A stretch of 64,000 bases of DNA from Phaseolus vulgaris. Lineage: Eukaryota > Streptophyta > Magnoliopsida > Fabales > Fabaceae. This document shows positions 1-10,462 of this stretch, in pieces. Position numbers and translations under genes: made by a program. How positions within the stretch are numbered: the first letter of the stretch is position 1; every line of letters starts with the position of its first letter. The notes below the pieces were generated by a model. That model was not told the origin of the DNA. It did no database searches and was given only the letters and a program-made list of their open reading frames with translations. The stretch is taken from assembly GCF_000499845.2 (NCBI RefSeq), contig NW_027174115.1, positions 62,001-126,000 of the forward strand, given 5' to 3'.

Positions 1-2
1 TG

Positions 3-115
3 AGGAGCGTCTAGACTCAAAAAGGAGCGTCTAGCCCATGAAGAGGAGCGTCTAGGCCATGATGAGGAGCGGCTACATAAGGAGCGTCTAGGCCATGATG
101 AGGATTCCTTCTAGA
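3..115 (+). repeat. Short direct repeats in the U3 of the first LTR
   Basis: The motif GGAGCGTCTAG, with spacers such as GCCATGATGA, recurs about five times with small changes (near 4, 24, 44, 64 with a variant, and 80). Such arrays in U3 regions often hold enhancer sites, but no specific factor site is recognised here. Confidence 0.6.
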
Positions 116-400
116 CCGTCTAGCTTCACATACACATGGGTTAAAGCTACGGTTTTGGGAAGAGAAGACCTTTGTAATTGTTACATAAAGGCCCATTAGG
201 GGTGCTTAGTAATTAGAGTAGTGTAGAGAGCATATTTGTGTGAACATTCTAGAAAGACCATGGAGGGGGGTGAGCATAAAAACTAGACACACCCCTCCCC
301 ATGTGCTCATTTGTGCACCTATGTGCCATGTGCACCCATGTGCTTCACATTTACATTTCATTTGGCTAGCATTAGGGTTGCATTATGGTCCTCCTTAGCC

Positions 401-410
401 TATAAAAGGA
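401..410 (+). promoter_or_regulatory. TATA box of the first LTR
   Basis: TATAAAAGGA lies 276 bases before the LTR end, a plausible distance for U3 to R transcription start in a plant LTR. Confidence 0.55.
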
Positions 411-678
411 GGAGCCTACACCTTGTATTTTCAAGTTTAATTGAGTAAGGTTATGCTGCCATTTTTGTGCACAAGCTTTACTTCTCCTAGAAATCTAGGC
501 TCTAAACTTCAATCCTTTCACCTTCTCCCTTGAGCTGGCCGAACCACTCAAACACCACACTCCTCATGCACCTTCAACGCCAACACAACTCCTAGGAGGG
601 CTTTGTTTCACTCACCCATTGCTTCCGCATCACTTTTTACTACTTTGATTCAAGAAGAACACATGAAATGCCATCATT

Positions 679-691
679 TGGTATCATGAGC
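679..691 (+). other. Primer-binding site, initiator-Met tRNA type
   Basis: TGGTATCATGAGC lies two bases after the CA end of the LTR. The first eight bases match the usual plant iMet primer-binding site TGGTATCAGAGC. The gag-only elements carry nearly the same site on the other strand. Confidence 0.65.
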
Positions 692-2123
692 TTTTGGTTC
701 TTCAAGATGAGTAGCTTGGTCTTTTAATTTCAGTTCTTCTTTATTTCATCTTTGTCATTTCAATTCCTTACTTGTCTTGCTGTTTTTATATTTTAAGTTG
801 TTCTTGGTGTGCTTATGGAAGATCCAACCAAAGCACAATTGTTCAATTGATCTTGAACAAATTCTGTGCAGCTTGTGATAGGATTCCTTACACCTTTGTG
901 TGGCTGTTTTTCTTTTAGGAAATTGAGTCCTTATTGCTTTCTTATCATTGCTTCATTTTATGCTTTGAGTCTTTATTTTCTGAATCTATAAATGTTGTGT
1001 CAAGTCATGTGAATCCATATTTGTCATCAATTCTTAGTAGTCCTATTTTTTTGGCTTGATTGTTTCTTGTTTTTGGGTCTCTTTATATTGCTTTAATCTG
1101 CTGTTATTTTGATCCTTTGGTGCTTTTTATTTTTAGTTTGAGTTCATAATTGTGTCTTAGTTCTTACACAATTTCCATTCTTACATTTCCATTGTGTTAA
1201 TTTTGGTTATCTTGCTGTTTTCTTCCAGTTTTCCAGAATTCCCCTGTCTCATCTCTCTGTTCTGGGCTGTTTTGTTTTAAAAAAATATTTCCACCCATAG
1301 GAAAATTCTGATTTTCTGGAAAATGCAAGTTTAAAGTGTTATAGAAAAGATAAAAAAAGAATGAGGACAAAAGAAGCAACAGAAAAAAAATGATAAATCT
1401 TACAAAATCAGAGTGCAAATCTTGAGCGCTCCAGCTGGCCTAACTGCACACCAAATTTGCAAAAATTATTAAAAAAAAATGGTGCATGCGTTTTAGGTGA
1501 TTCCAAAGCCAAAATTTAGATAAGATCCTGAATTTTCTTGCATCCAAATTTCAGAAACAAATTTTACAATTACAGCTCAGCATAAATCGGGGAACAAACA
1601 CGTTTTCTGGCCCACAACATTTTCCAGTGGTGCTGTTTTTTTTATTTGGTCATCTAATCTAGTGCTTTTCTTTAGGAATTCTTTTTGTGTGCCAACTTTT
1701 ATTGAGTACCTTTAATTGTTTGCTTTAATTTCTTGAATCTCTTTCTAAGTTGTCATATTATAAATCCTTTTGGTGGTACTGTTTTCTTTCAATTAAATTT
1801 GTTTCTTGCTTTTGTTCCTTGACCTCTCTTTTTGGGTGCTGGAATTTATTTTCTCCCTTGGTGCTTATGTGCATGGAACTTGATTTGGTTAAGGTTTAGC
1901 CCTTTGCTAGGTGCTGGAAATTGGAGGATTAAAGGCCATCATTCTAAGGAGAAGACAAGGCCAAAGCCGAAACAAGCATTCTTGAGAAAACACTACAAAC
2001 ACTTGGAAGATCAACAAGCAAAGACAACAAGGAAGTGCACTAACCAAAAGAGGATCAACAAAGGGAGTTCTCTTATTTCCTTTGCAACTTGGTTTATTGT
2101 TAATTACCTTGTTAATTACGTTT

Positions 2124-3132
2124 TGATGTGATTCCAATAGCCACATAGAACAAGATTCTTGACACTTTGAGGAATCACCTTGAGCTGGAAAATGTAGAGG
2201 CACTTTCTTAGAAGTTGGATCATGGTTCTAAGATCAAGAACTCACCAATAACAAGTACCAAATCCCAAACTCATTTGGATGAACCAAATATTATCAAATT
2301 GAATCAACAAAGAAATAGTAACTAGATCAACCGAACAGAATTAAGCTACTAAACAAAAGAACCGAACAGAATTTAAAAACAAAACAGAATATAGGTGCTG
2401 AAAATAGAAAAAACCGAAAGCTAGACAACTCAAAAACACAAGGTAACATGAACAATTGAAGAAGAAGAAAGGAAGGAGAAGAGAATGCTCATGAAGATGG
2501 AGGAATGGTTGGATGATCACGCCACTAGAAGAATGGATGCTCCTAGATGAGTGTGGAAGCCGCCACTTGAGGAAACCATGGTCCTTCAAGATAAGACTAG
2601 AGAAGAAGCTCAAAGCTCTCCAAATGCTCACTCCAATTTTGAGTATAGTTTCTTTAGATAAAATTCAAATCTGAATTTTACAAAGGAAGCACCTCTATTT
2701 ATAGCCTAAGGTGCTGAAAAATAAGTGGGAAATTTCAAATAAACTCATTTGAAATTCCCACCAAAAACAAGTCACATGGGAGGTGTGACCTTTTTCTACT
2801 ATGACACCTCCCAAAAACTACACCTACACCACTCTCCTAAGTCACATGGACAATGTGACTTTATTTTACATTTTCACACACCTTTATTTAATAACCACAC
2901 CTCCTAAAACTATACAAGAGTATTTCAAAGCTTGGCCTTGCCCCTCATGGGATGGACTTGGGCTCTTTGGGCTTTGGCCTTCTTGGGCTTGGGCTTGGGC
3001 TTTGGGCTTGGGCCTCATCTTTATTTTATGTCTTCTTTTAATTTTGAGAAGACTAGAAGGAAGAACTTCAAATGTGAGGGTGGATGTCCTTTTCCTCCAT
3101 TAATAAAAGCCTCCTTTATTTGATTCTCATCA
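2124..3132 (-). repeat. LTR 1 of the gag-only array
   Basis: 1009 bp with inverted termini TGAT/ATCA. On the minus strand it begins TGATGAGAATC and ends with CATCA. It contains a TATA box at 2695-2704 and a GGGCTT-rich stretch near 2950-3010. It appears identical to LTR 2 and LTR 3. Confidence 0.9.
2695..2704 (-). promoter_or_regulatory. TATA box of the gag-only LTR
   Basis: CTATAAATAG on the minus strand, repeated at 6361-6370 and 10025-10034. It is also conserved on the plus strand in the related solo LTR near 33022. Its retention in a diverged copy supports a real core promoter. Confidence 0.7.
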
Positions 3133-3276
3133 TACTCCTCGAGTTGGAGAGAATTCGTCCACGAATTCTGAATCCCTGCATATAACAAAGTCAGTTTAGT
3201 TTTACAATTAAAAGTGGAAGAAAAATGTAAACATGACTTAGCATTTGTAAATAATGGGATTTCAAAAAAGGAGGTT

Positions 3277-4446
3277 CTATAAATCGACCAAGTTGGAAAA
3301 AATTTGTTTGGGAATGATGTGATGTTTTGGAAAAAGACATCTTAAATGGTGACAACCATTAGGAGGTATGAACAAATCATCCCTAACATTTTGTAACCAA
3401 GATGGTGGTGAAATAGGAACCTTGGGTAATGAAAAAGATAAGGAAGGAAAACACCTTGGAGGTGAAAGGATAAGACCCATGTCAACTTGGCCTTCTTTGT
3501 CTTTTTCTTGTTTACTTGTGGTAGGTGGGTGAGTTAGGTCTTGTTTTACCTTGTTGATCTTTAAGATTTGCTTTTGTGGACAATGAAGAGCTATGTGCCC
3601 AAAACCTAAACATTTAAAACATTTGATATTTGAAGTTTTGGTAGGTGACTTAGGAGTAGAAAGATTTGTAGTAGAAACTTTGTTTGGAAACATGGTTTGT
3701 TTGGAAAAATTGGAAGGAGAAATTTTGTTTGCATCCTTCCTAGAAGAGTTGTAGAAATCATCATCATGAGTATTTTTGAAAGTTTTGTTCAAAAGATATG
3801 ATTCTACCTTGATGGCTTTGTGAAACACGCTCTTTAAAGAAGAATATTCTTTTAATTCTACAAAATCTCTAATATCTCTTTTCAAACCACGTACAAACCA
3901 TTTAATCTTTGACTCTTCATTAGCATGCATATTCATTTTAGTCAAAGTTGTTTCAAAATCTTTAAAGTATTCATCTACCATCCTATGTCCTTGAGGAAGC
4001 CTTTGGAACTTCAACAAGTGTTCCTTCCTAGAAGGAGGAACAAACCTCGCGCGCATACACTCTTTCAAAGCATTCCAAGAAACCACGGGAGGTTTCTTGC
4101 GATATATAATGTCCATTACAATTTTATGCCACCATTCTTTGGCATAGCCCAAAAAGGATAAAGAAACTAATCTAAGTTTTTGGTCATCTTGGACCTTATA
4201 CACATGAAAATAATGGTCAACCTTAGTCTCCCATTCTAAATACACATTAGGATCACTATCACCATTAAAACTAGGGACTTTTTTACAAGCAATGTTGAAC
4301 ACTTGGTGATATCTTTGGTCACGATTATAGCTCTCTTCATGAGAATGATGGTGATGCCTCCTTCTTCTATGTTCTTCTTCACCAAGGACTGAAGCTTTGG
4401 AAGGAGAATGCTGTTTGTAAGATGCACCACTTGAATAGCCAGCCAT
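3277..4446 (-). CDS. gag: Gag polyprotein of the gag-only element, copy 1
   Basis: About 389 residues counted from the Met of MAGYSSGAS; 47 more open codons lie upstream but look like leader. An Arg/His-rich stretch (RRRRHHHHSH) lies near residues 28-37. It is followed by a capsid-like retrotransposon gag domain with the typical YAKEWWHK and LPQGHRMVDEYFKDF segments. A CX2CX4HX4C zinc knuckle (CFKCLGFGHIALHC) lies near the C-terminus. Gag forms the particle and packages RNA. There is no protease or RT behind it. Compared with copy 2, a 2-bp longer A-run near 3297 ends this reading frame early, so the last residues differ. The capsid sequence looks Ty3-like, but the helper family is not identified. 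Confidence 0.85.
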   Translation of the reverse strand: MAGYSSGASYKQHSPSKASVLGEEEHRRRRHHHHSHEESYNRDQRYHQVFNIACKKVPSFNGDSDPNVYLEWETKVDHYFHVYKVQDDQKLRLVSLSFLGYAKEWWHKIVMDIIYRKKPPVVSWNALKECMRARFVPPSRKEHLLKFQRLPQGHRMVDEYFKDFETTLTKMNMHANEESKIKWFVRGLKRDIRDFVELKEYSSLKSVFHKAIKVESYLLNKTFKNTHDDDFYNSSRKDANKISPSNFSKQTMFPNKVSTTNLSTPKSPTKTSNIKCFKCLGFGHIALHCPQKQILKINKVKQDLTHPPTTSKQEKDKEGQVDMGLILSPPRCFPSLSFSLPKVPISPPSWLQNVRDDLFIPPNGCHHLRCLFPKHHIIPKQIFSNLVDL

Positions 4447-4587
4447 TTTGCAAATAAAAAACAGCAAACACACAAAAACAGCAAACAAGTTAAAAATTAG
4501 CAAAAACAGTGAGCTGTAATGAAACTGCCGAAGTGAACTAAGGCTGAAAAAGATATCACTCTCAAAGAAATAATGTTCTTGCTCCAA

Positions 4588-5775
4588 TCTGATCTTGAGG
4601 CCTTGGAATCCTCAAATGAAATATGTCAAAGCAAGCACACCAATCTTAAGAGCAAACCACCACAAAACCAAAGAAACAATAAAGACAAACAAGAAAAGGT
4701 ATAAGCAAGGAAAAGGTAATTGCAAAAGGAATACTATATGTAAGACAAACTCAAAGAGTAAGAATGAAAGACAATCAAGAAAATAAAGAACTCAATGAGA
4801 AAAGTAGGCACACAAAAGAATACCTAAGGAAAAGCACTAGAGTAGATGAAGAAAACAAAAAAATTTAGCTACTGGAAATTTTTTTTTAATGCAAACTGTG
4901 TTTGATATTCACTGATTTAACTGGAACGTTATAGAGCGAACTGGATTATGAAATTTATACCACAGAAACTTCAAGATGTTAACTCAAAAATGGCACTGGA
5001 ATCAATTAAAAACAGTAAGCCAATTGAGAGAAATAAATTTTTCAAAATCGCTGCCAGATTACCGTATTTTTTTCGGCAGAAATGTACACTTTTTTTATTT
5101 TATTTATCATTTTTTGTGTACTTCATATTTTTGAATGATTCTTTTTTCTATTCTTTTCTAACACTTTGAATATCTCAAATCCAGAATTTCAGAATTTTAC
5201 AGTACGTAAATCAGTTGCAATAAGGAAAAACAGTAAGCACTTTTTTCAGAAACAGAGAATCCTAATAGGAATAAAAAACAGGATGATGAACTAGCAAAGA
5301 CATAATAGAAAATGATGTAGTGGAACTTGTATAGGTCTAGAATACAAGTATGAACTCAATTCTAAAAAGAAAATGCACAAAGGATCAACATCAATTCAGA
5401 AAATTATATGACACCAAAGCAAGAAACAATCAAAACAATAAAAGTACTACTAGAAGTAATGACATATATGGAATAACATGACTAAGACACAACTTGACAT
5501 GATTCAAAAATTAAAAGACACAACACAAATTGTAACAAGTGAAAGGAAGCTTAAGGTAAACTCTAGGAAGGATAATGCCATTCCAAAAGAGCAACCATAC
5601 TCATAAGAATTATGAGTGCCATAAACCTTTCCACAAACACTTGGAGCAAAAGAAAAAAAACAGCAAGAATACTCAATTAAAATTCTAAAACAGAAACTTA
5701 AATTGCAAGAAATTAAAAAGAGCTCTTGAAATAAAGTGCACACAACTCAACAATTAAACAAGAATGAACCTAAGA
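4588..5775 (-). other. Leader region between primer-binding site and gag, unit 1
   Basis: AT-rich 5' leader of the left unit, about 1.2 kb, with homopolymer T and A runs. No open frame longer than about 80 codons is convincing. The same region recurs at 8253-9439 in unit 2. Confidence 0.6.
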
Positions 5776-5787
5776 CTCATGATACCA
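5776..5787 (-). other. Primer-binding site, unit 1 of the gag-only array
   Basis: Minus-strand TGGTATCATGAG two bases after the LTR end; its first eight bases match the initiator-Met tRNA site. It sets the direction of the element. Confidence 0.7.
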
Positions 5788-5789
5788 CA

Positions 5790-6798
5790 TGATGTGATTC
5801 CAATAGCCACATAGAACAAGATTCTTGACACTTTGAGGAATCACCTTGAGCTGGAAAATGTAGAGGCACTTTCTTAGAAGTTGGATCATGGTTCTAAGAT
5901 CAAGAACTCACCAATAACAAGTACCAAATCCCAAACTCATTTGGATGAACCAAATATTATCAAATTGAATCAACAAAGAAATAGTAACTAGATCAACCGA
6001 ACAGAATTAAGCTACTAAACAAAAGAACCGAACAGAATTTAAAAACAAAACAGAATATAGGTGCTGAAAATAGAAAAAACCGAAAGCTAGACAACTCAAA
6101 AACACAAGGTAACATGAACAATTGAAGAAGAAGAAAGGAAGGAGAAGAGAATGCTCATGAAGATGGAGGAATGGTTGGATGATCACGCCACTAGAAGAAT
6201 GGATGCTCCTAGATGAGTGTGGAAGCCGCCACTTGAGGAAACCATGGTCCTTCAAGATAAGACTAGAGAAGAAGCTCAAAGCTCTCCAAATGCTCACTCC
6301 AATTTTGAGTATAGTTTCTTTAGATAAAATTCAAATCTGAATTTTACAAAGGAAGCACCTCTATTTATAGCCTAAGGTGCTGAAAAATAAGTGGGAAATT
6401 TCAAATAAACTCATTTGAAATTCCCACCAAAAACAAGTCACATGGGAGGTGTGACCTTTTTCTACTATGACACCTCCCAAAAACTACACCTACACCACTC
6501 TCCTAAGTCACATGGACAATGTGACTTTATTTTACATTTTCACACACCTTTATTTAATAACCACACCTCCTAAAACTATACAAGAGTATTTCAAAGCTTG
6601 GCCTTGCCCCTCATGGGATGGACTTGGGCTCTTTGGGCTTTGGCCTTCTTGGGCTTGGGCTTGGGCTTTGGGCTTGGGCCTCATCTTTATTTTATGTCTT
6701 CTTTTAATTTTGAGAAGACTAGAAGGAAGAACTTCAAATGTGAGGGTGGATGTCCTTTTCCTCCATTAATAAAAGCCTCCTTTATTTGATTCTCATCA
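5790..6798 (-). repeat. LTR 2 of the gag-only array
   Basis: Middle LTR of the array, shared by both units: 3' LTR of the right unit and 5' LTR of the left unit when read on the minus strand. Its TATA box is at 6361-6370. Confidence 0.9.
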
Positions 6799-8111
6799 TA
6801 CTCCTCGAGTTGGAGAGAATTCGTCCACGAATTCTGAATCCCTGCATATAACAAAGTCAGTTTAGTTTTACAATTAAAAGTGGAAGAAAAATGTAAACAT
6901 GACTTAGCATTTGTAAATAATGGGATTTCAAAAAAGGAGGTTCTATAAATCGACCAAGTTGGAAAAATTTGTTTGGGAATGATGTGATGTTTTGGAAAAA
7001 GACATCTTAAATGGTGACAACCATTAGGAGGTATGAACAAATCATCCCTAACATTTTGTAACCAAGATGGTGGTGAAATAGGAACCTTGGGTAATGAAAA
7101 AGATAAGGAAGGAAAACACCTTGGAGGTGAAAGGATAAGACCCATGTCAACTTGGCCTTCTTTGTCTTTTTCTTGTTTACTTGTGGTAGGTGGGTGAGTT
7201 AGGTCTTGTTTTACCTTGTTGATCTTTAAGATTTGCTTTTGTGGACAATGAAGAGCTATGTGCCCAAAACCTAAACATTTAAAACATTTGATATTTGAAG
7301 TTTTGGTAGGTGACTTAGGAGTAGAAAGATTTGTAGTAGAAACTTTGTTTGGAAACATGGTTTGTTTGGAAAAATTGGAAGGAGAAATTTTGTTTGCATC
7401 CTTCCTAGAAGAGTTGTAGAAATCATCATCATGAGTATTTTTGAAAGTTTTGTTCAAAAGATATGATTCTACCTTGATGGCTTTGCGAAACACGCTCTTT
7501 AAAGAAGAATATTCTTTTAATTCTACAAAATCTCTAATATCTCTTTTCAAACCACGTACAAACCATTTAATCTTTGACTCTTCATTAGCATGCATATTCA
7601 TTTTAGTCAAAGTTGTTTCAAAATCTTTAAAGTATTCATCTACCATCCTATGTCCTTGAGGAAGCCTTTGGAACTTCAACAAGTGTTCCTTCCTAGAAGG
7701 AGGAACAAACCTCGCGCGCATACACTCTTTCAAAGCATTCCAAGAAACCACGGGAGGTTTCTTGCGATATATAATGTCCATTACAATTTTATGCCACCAT
7801 TCTTTGGCATAGCCCAAAAAGGATAAAGAAACTAATCTAAGTTTTTGGTCATCTTGGACCTTATACACATGAAAATAATGGTCAACCTTAGTCTCCCATT
7901 CTAAATACACATTAGGATCACTATCACCATTAAAACTAGGGACTTTTTTACAAGCAATGTTGAACACTTGGTGATATCTTTGGTCACGATTATAGCTCTC
8001 TTCATGAGAATGATGGTGATGCCTCCTTCTTCTATGTTCTTCTTCACCAAGGACTGAAGCTTTGGAAGGAGAATGCTGTTTGTAAGATGCACCACTTGAA
8101 TAGCCAGCCAT
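6687..8111 (-). CDS. gag: Gag polyprotein of the gag-only element, copy 2 (extended C-terminus)
   Basis: Identical to copy 1 over the gag and zinc-knuckle regions except for scattered changes such as His to Arg (SVFHKA to SVFRKA). The shorter A-run near 6963 keeps the frame open through the rest of the internal region and into the 3' LTR. That adds about 85 residues that do not resemble any known domain. Which C-terminus is ancestral cannot be settled from two copies. Start chosen at MAGYSSGAS as in copy 1. Confidence 0.8.
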   Translation of the reverse strand: MAGYSSGASYKQHSPSKASVLGEEEHRRRRHHHHSHEESYNRDQRYHQVFNIACKKVPSFNGDSDPNVYLEWETKVDHYFHVYKVQDDQKLRLVSLSFLGYAKEWWHKIVMDIIYRKKPPVVSWNALKECMRARFVPPSRKEHLLKFQRLPQGHRMVDEYFKDFETTLTKMNMHANEESKIKWFVRGLKRDIRDFVELKEYSSLKSVFRKAIKVESYLLNKTFKNTHDDDFYNSSRKDANKISPSNFSKQTMFPNKVSTTNLSTPKSPTKTSNIKCFKCLGFGHIALHCPQKQILKINKVKQDLTHPPTTSKQEKDKEGQVDMGLILSPPRCFPSLSFSLPKVPISPPSWLQNVRDDLFIPPNGCHHLRCLFPKHHIIPKQIFPTWSIYRTSFFEIPLFTNAKSCLHFSSTFNCKTKLTLLYAGIQNSWTNSLQLEEYDENQIKEAFINGGKGHPPSHLKFFLLVFSKLKEDIK

Positions 8112-9439
8112 TTTGCAAATAAAAAACAGCAAACACACAAAAACAGCAAACAAGTTAAAAATTAGCAAAAACAGTGAGCTGTAATGAAACTGCCGAAGTG
8201 AACTAAGGCTGAAAAAGATATCACTCTCAAAGAAATAATGTTCTTGCTCCAATCTGATCTTGAGGCCTTGGAATCCTCAAATGAAATATGTCAAAGCAAG
8301 CACACCAATCTTAAGAGCAAACCACCACAAAACCAAAGAAACAATAAAGACAAACAAGAAAAGGTATAAGCAAGGAAAAGGTAATTGCAAAAGGAATACT
8401 ATATGTAAGACAAACTCAAAGAGTAAGAATGAAAGACAATCAAGAAAATAAAGAACTCAATGAGAAAAGTAGGCACACAAAAGAATACCTAAGGAAAAGC
8501 ACTAGAGTAGATGAAGAAAACAAAAAAATTTAGCTACTGGAATTTTTTTTTAATGCAAACTGTGTTTGATATTCACTGATTTAACTGGAACGTTATAGAG
8601 CGAACTGGATTATGAAATTTATACCACAGAAACTTCAAGATGTTAACTCAAAAATGGCACTGGAATCAATTAAAAACAGTAAGCCAATTGAGAGAAATAA
8701 ATTTTTCAAAATCGCTGCCAGATTACCGTATTTTTTTCGGCAGAAATGTACACTTTTTTTATTTTATTTATCATTTTTTGTGTACTTCATATTTTTGAAT
8801 GATTCTTTTTTCTATTCTTTTCTAACACTTTGAATATCTCAAATCCAGAATTTCAGAATTTTACAGTACGTAAATCAGTTGCAATAAGGAAAAACAGTAA
8901 GCACTTTTTTCAGAAACAGAGGAATCCTAATAGGAATAAAAAACAGGATGATGAACTAGCAAAGACATAATAGAAAATGATGTAGTGGAACTTGTATAGG
9001 TCTAGAATACAAGTATGAACTCAATTCTAAAAAGAAAATGCACAAAGGATCAACATCAATTCAGAAAATTATATGACACCAAAGCAAGAAACAATCAAAA
9101 CAATAAAAGTACTACTAGAAGTAATGACATATATGGAATAACATGACTAAGACACAACTTGACATGATTCAAAAATTAAAAGACACAACACAAATTGTAA
9201 CAAGTGAAAGGAAGCTTAAGGTAAACTCTAGGAAGGATAATGCCATTCCAAAAGAGCAACCATACTCATAAGAATTATGAGTGCCATAAACCTTTCCACA
9301 AACACTTGGAGCAAAAGAAAAAAAACAGCAAGAATACTCAATTAAAATTCTAAAACAGAAACTTAAATTGCAAGAAATTAAAAGAGCTCTTGAAATAAAG
9401 TGCACACAACTCAACAATTAAACAAGAATGAACCTAAGA

Positions 9440-9451
9440 CTCATGATACCA
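9440..9451 (-). other. Primer-binding site, unit 2 of the gag-only array
   Basis: Same minus-strand TGGTATCATGAG motif next to LTR 3, exactly one repeat period from the first. Confidence 0.7.
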
Positions 9452-9453
9452 CA

Positions 9454-10462
9454 TGATGTGATTCCAATAGCCACATAGAACAAGATTCTTGACACTTTGA
9501 GGAATCACCTTGAGCTGGAAAATGTAGAGGCACTTTCTTAGAAGTTGGATCATGGTTCTAAGATCAAGAACTCACCAATAACAAGTACCAAATCCCAAAC
9601 TCATTTGGATGAACCAAATATTATCAAATTGAATCAACAAAGAAATAGTAACTAGATCAACCGAACAGAATTAAGCTACTAAACAAAAGAACCGAACAGA
9701 ATTTAAAAACAAAACAGAATATAGGTGCTGAAAATAGAAAAAACCGAAAGCTAGACAACTCAAAAACACAAGGTAACATGAACAATTGAAGAAGAAGAAA
9801 GGAAGGAGAAGAGAATGCTCATGAAGATGGAGGAATGGTTGGATGATCACGCCACTAGAAGAATGGATGCTCCTAGATGAGTGTGGAAGCCGCCACTTGA
9901 GGAAACCATGGTCCTTCAAGATAAGACTAGAGAAGAAGCTCAAAGCTCTCCAAATGCTCACTCCAATTTTGAGTATAGTTTCTTTAGATAAAATTCAAAT
10001 CTGAATTTTACAAAGGAAGCACCTCTATTTATAGCCTAAGGTGCTGAAAAATAAGTGGGAAATTTCAAATAAACTCATTTGAAATTCCCACCAAAAACAA
10101 GTCACATGGGAGGTGTGACCTTTTTCTACTATGACACCTCCCAAAAACTACACCTACACCACTCTCCTAAGTCACATGGACAATGTGACTTTATTTTACA
10201 TTTTCACACACCTTTATTTAATAACCACACCTCCTAAAACTATACAAGAGTATTTCAAAGCTTGGCCTTGCCCCTCATGGGATGGACTTGGGCTCTTTGG
10301 GCTTTGGCCTTCTTGGGCTTGGGCTTGGGCTTTGGGCTTGGGCCTCATCTTTATTTTATGTCTTCTTTTAATTTTGAGAAGACTAGAAGGAAGAACTTCA
10401 AATGTGAGGGTGGATGTCCTTTTCCTCCATTAATAAAAGCCTCCTTTATTTGATTCTCATCA
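9454..10462 (-). repeat. LTR 3 of the gag-only array
   Basis: Rightmost LTR, the 5' LTR of the array. Its TATA box is at 10025-10034. The sequence changes abruptly at 10463 to coding sequence of Tat element B1. Confidence 0.9.

Larger units (their letters stand above)
1..2123 (+). mobile_element. 5' part of a plus-strand LTR retrotransposon (LTR plus leader)
   Basis: The stretch 1-676 behaves as an LTR: it has a TATA box at 401, ends in CA, and is followed two bases later by a primer-binding site. Whether the LTR begins exactly at base 1 (TG) or outside the window is unknown. From 677 to 2123 the sequence is AT-rich leader with no convincing coding region. Its stretch near 1660-1700 resembles the leader of the gag-only elements at 2124-10462, read on the opposite strand, so the two are probably related families. 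The element is cut at 2123 by the gag-only array and its body is not found again in the window. Confidence 0.6.
2124..10462 (-). mobile_element. Tandem array of a gag-only LTR retrotransposon (three LTRs, two internal regions)
   Basis: Three 1009-bp LTRs (2124, 5790, 9454) separate two internal regions, giving a period of 3666 then 3664 bp. LTRs run TGATG to CATCA; the same ends are confirmed by a solo LTR at 32594-33641 that has a perfect TSD. Transcription is on the minus strand: TATA box, primer-binding site, then gag. Each 2.66-kb internal region encodes gag only; no protease, RT or integrase is present, so the family must depend on enzymes of another element. This matches the architecture known as TR-GAG. 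The units are almost identical and differ mostly by homopolymer indels. The array probably arose by unequal LTR-LTR recombination. No TSD is seen: CGTTT on the left, GAGAG on the right. Confidence 0.85.

Noticed and set aside
1832..2131. Open frame of 99 codons in the leader of the first element
   Set aside because: Low-complexity leader sequence, no domain, overlaps a similar frame on the other strand and runs into the LTR of the next element.
2801..3123. Open frames of 60-100 codons inside the gag-only LTRs (recurring in all three copies)
   Set aside because: They recur only because the LTR recurs; composition follows the GGGCTT-rich stretch and no domain is seen.
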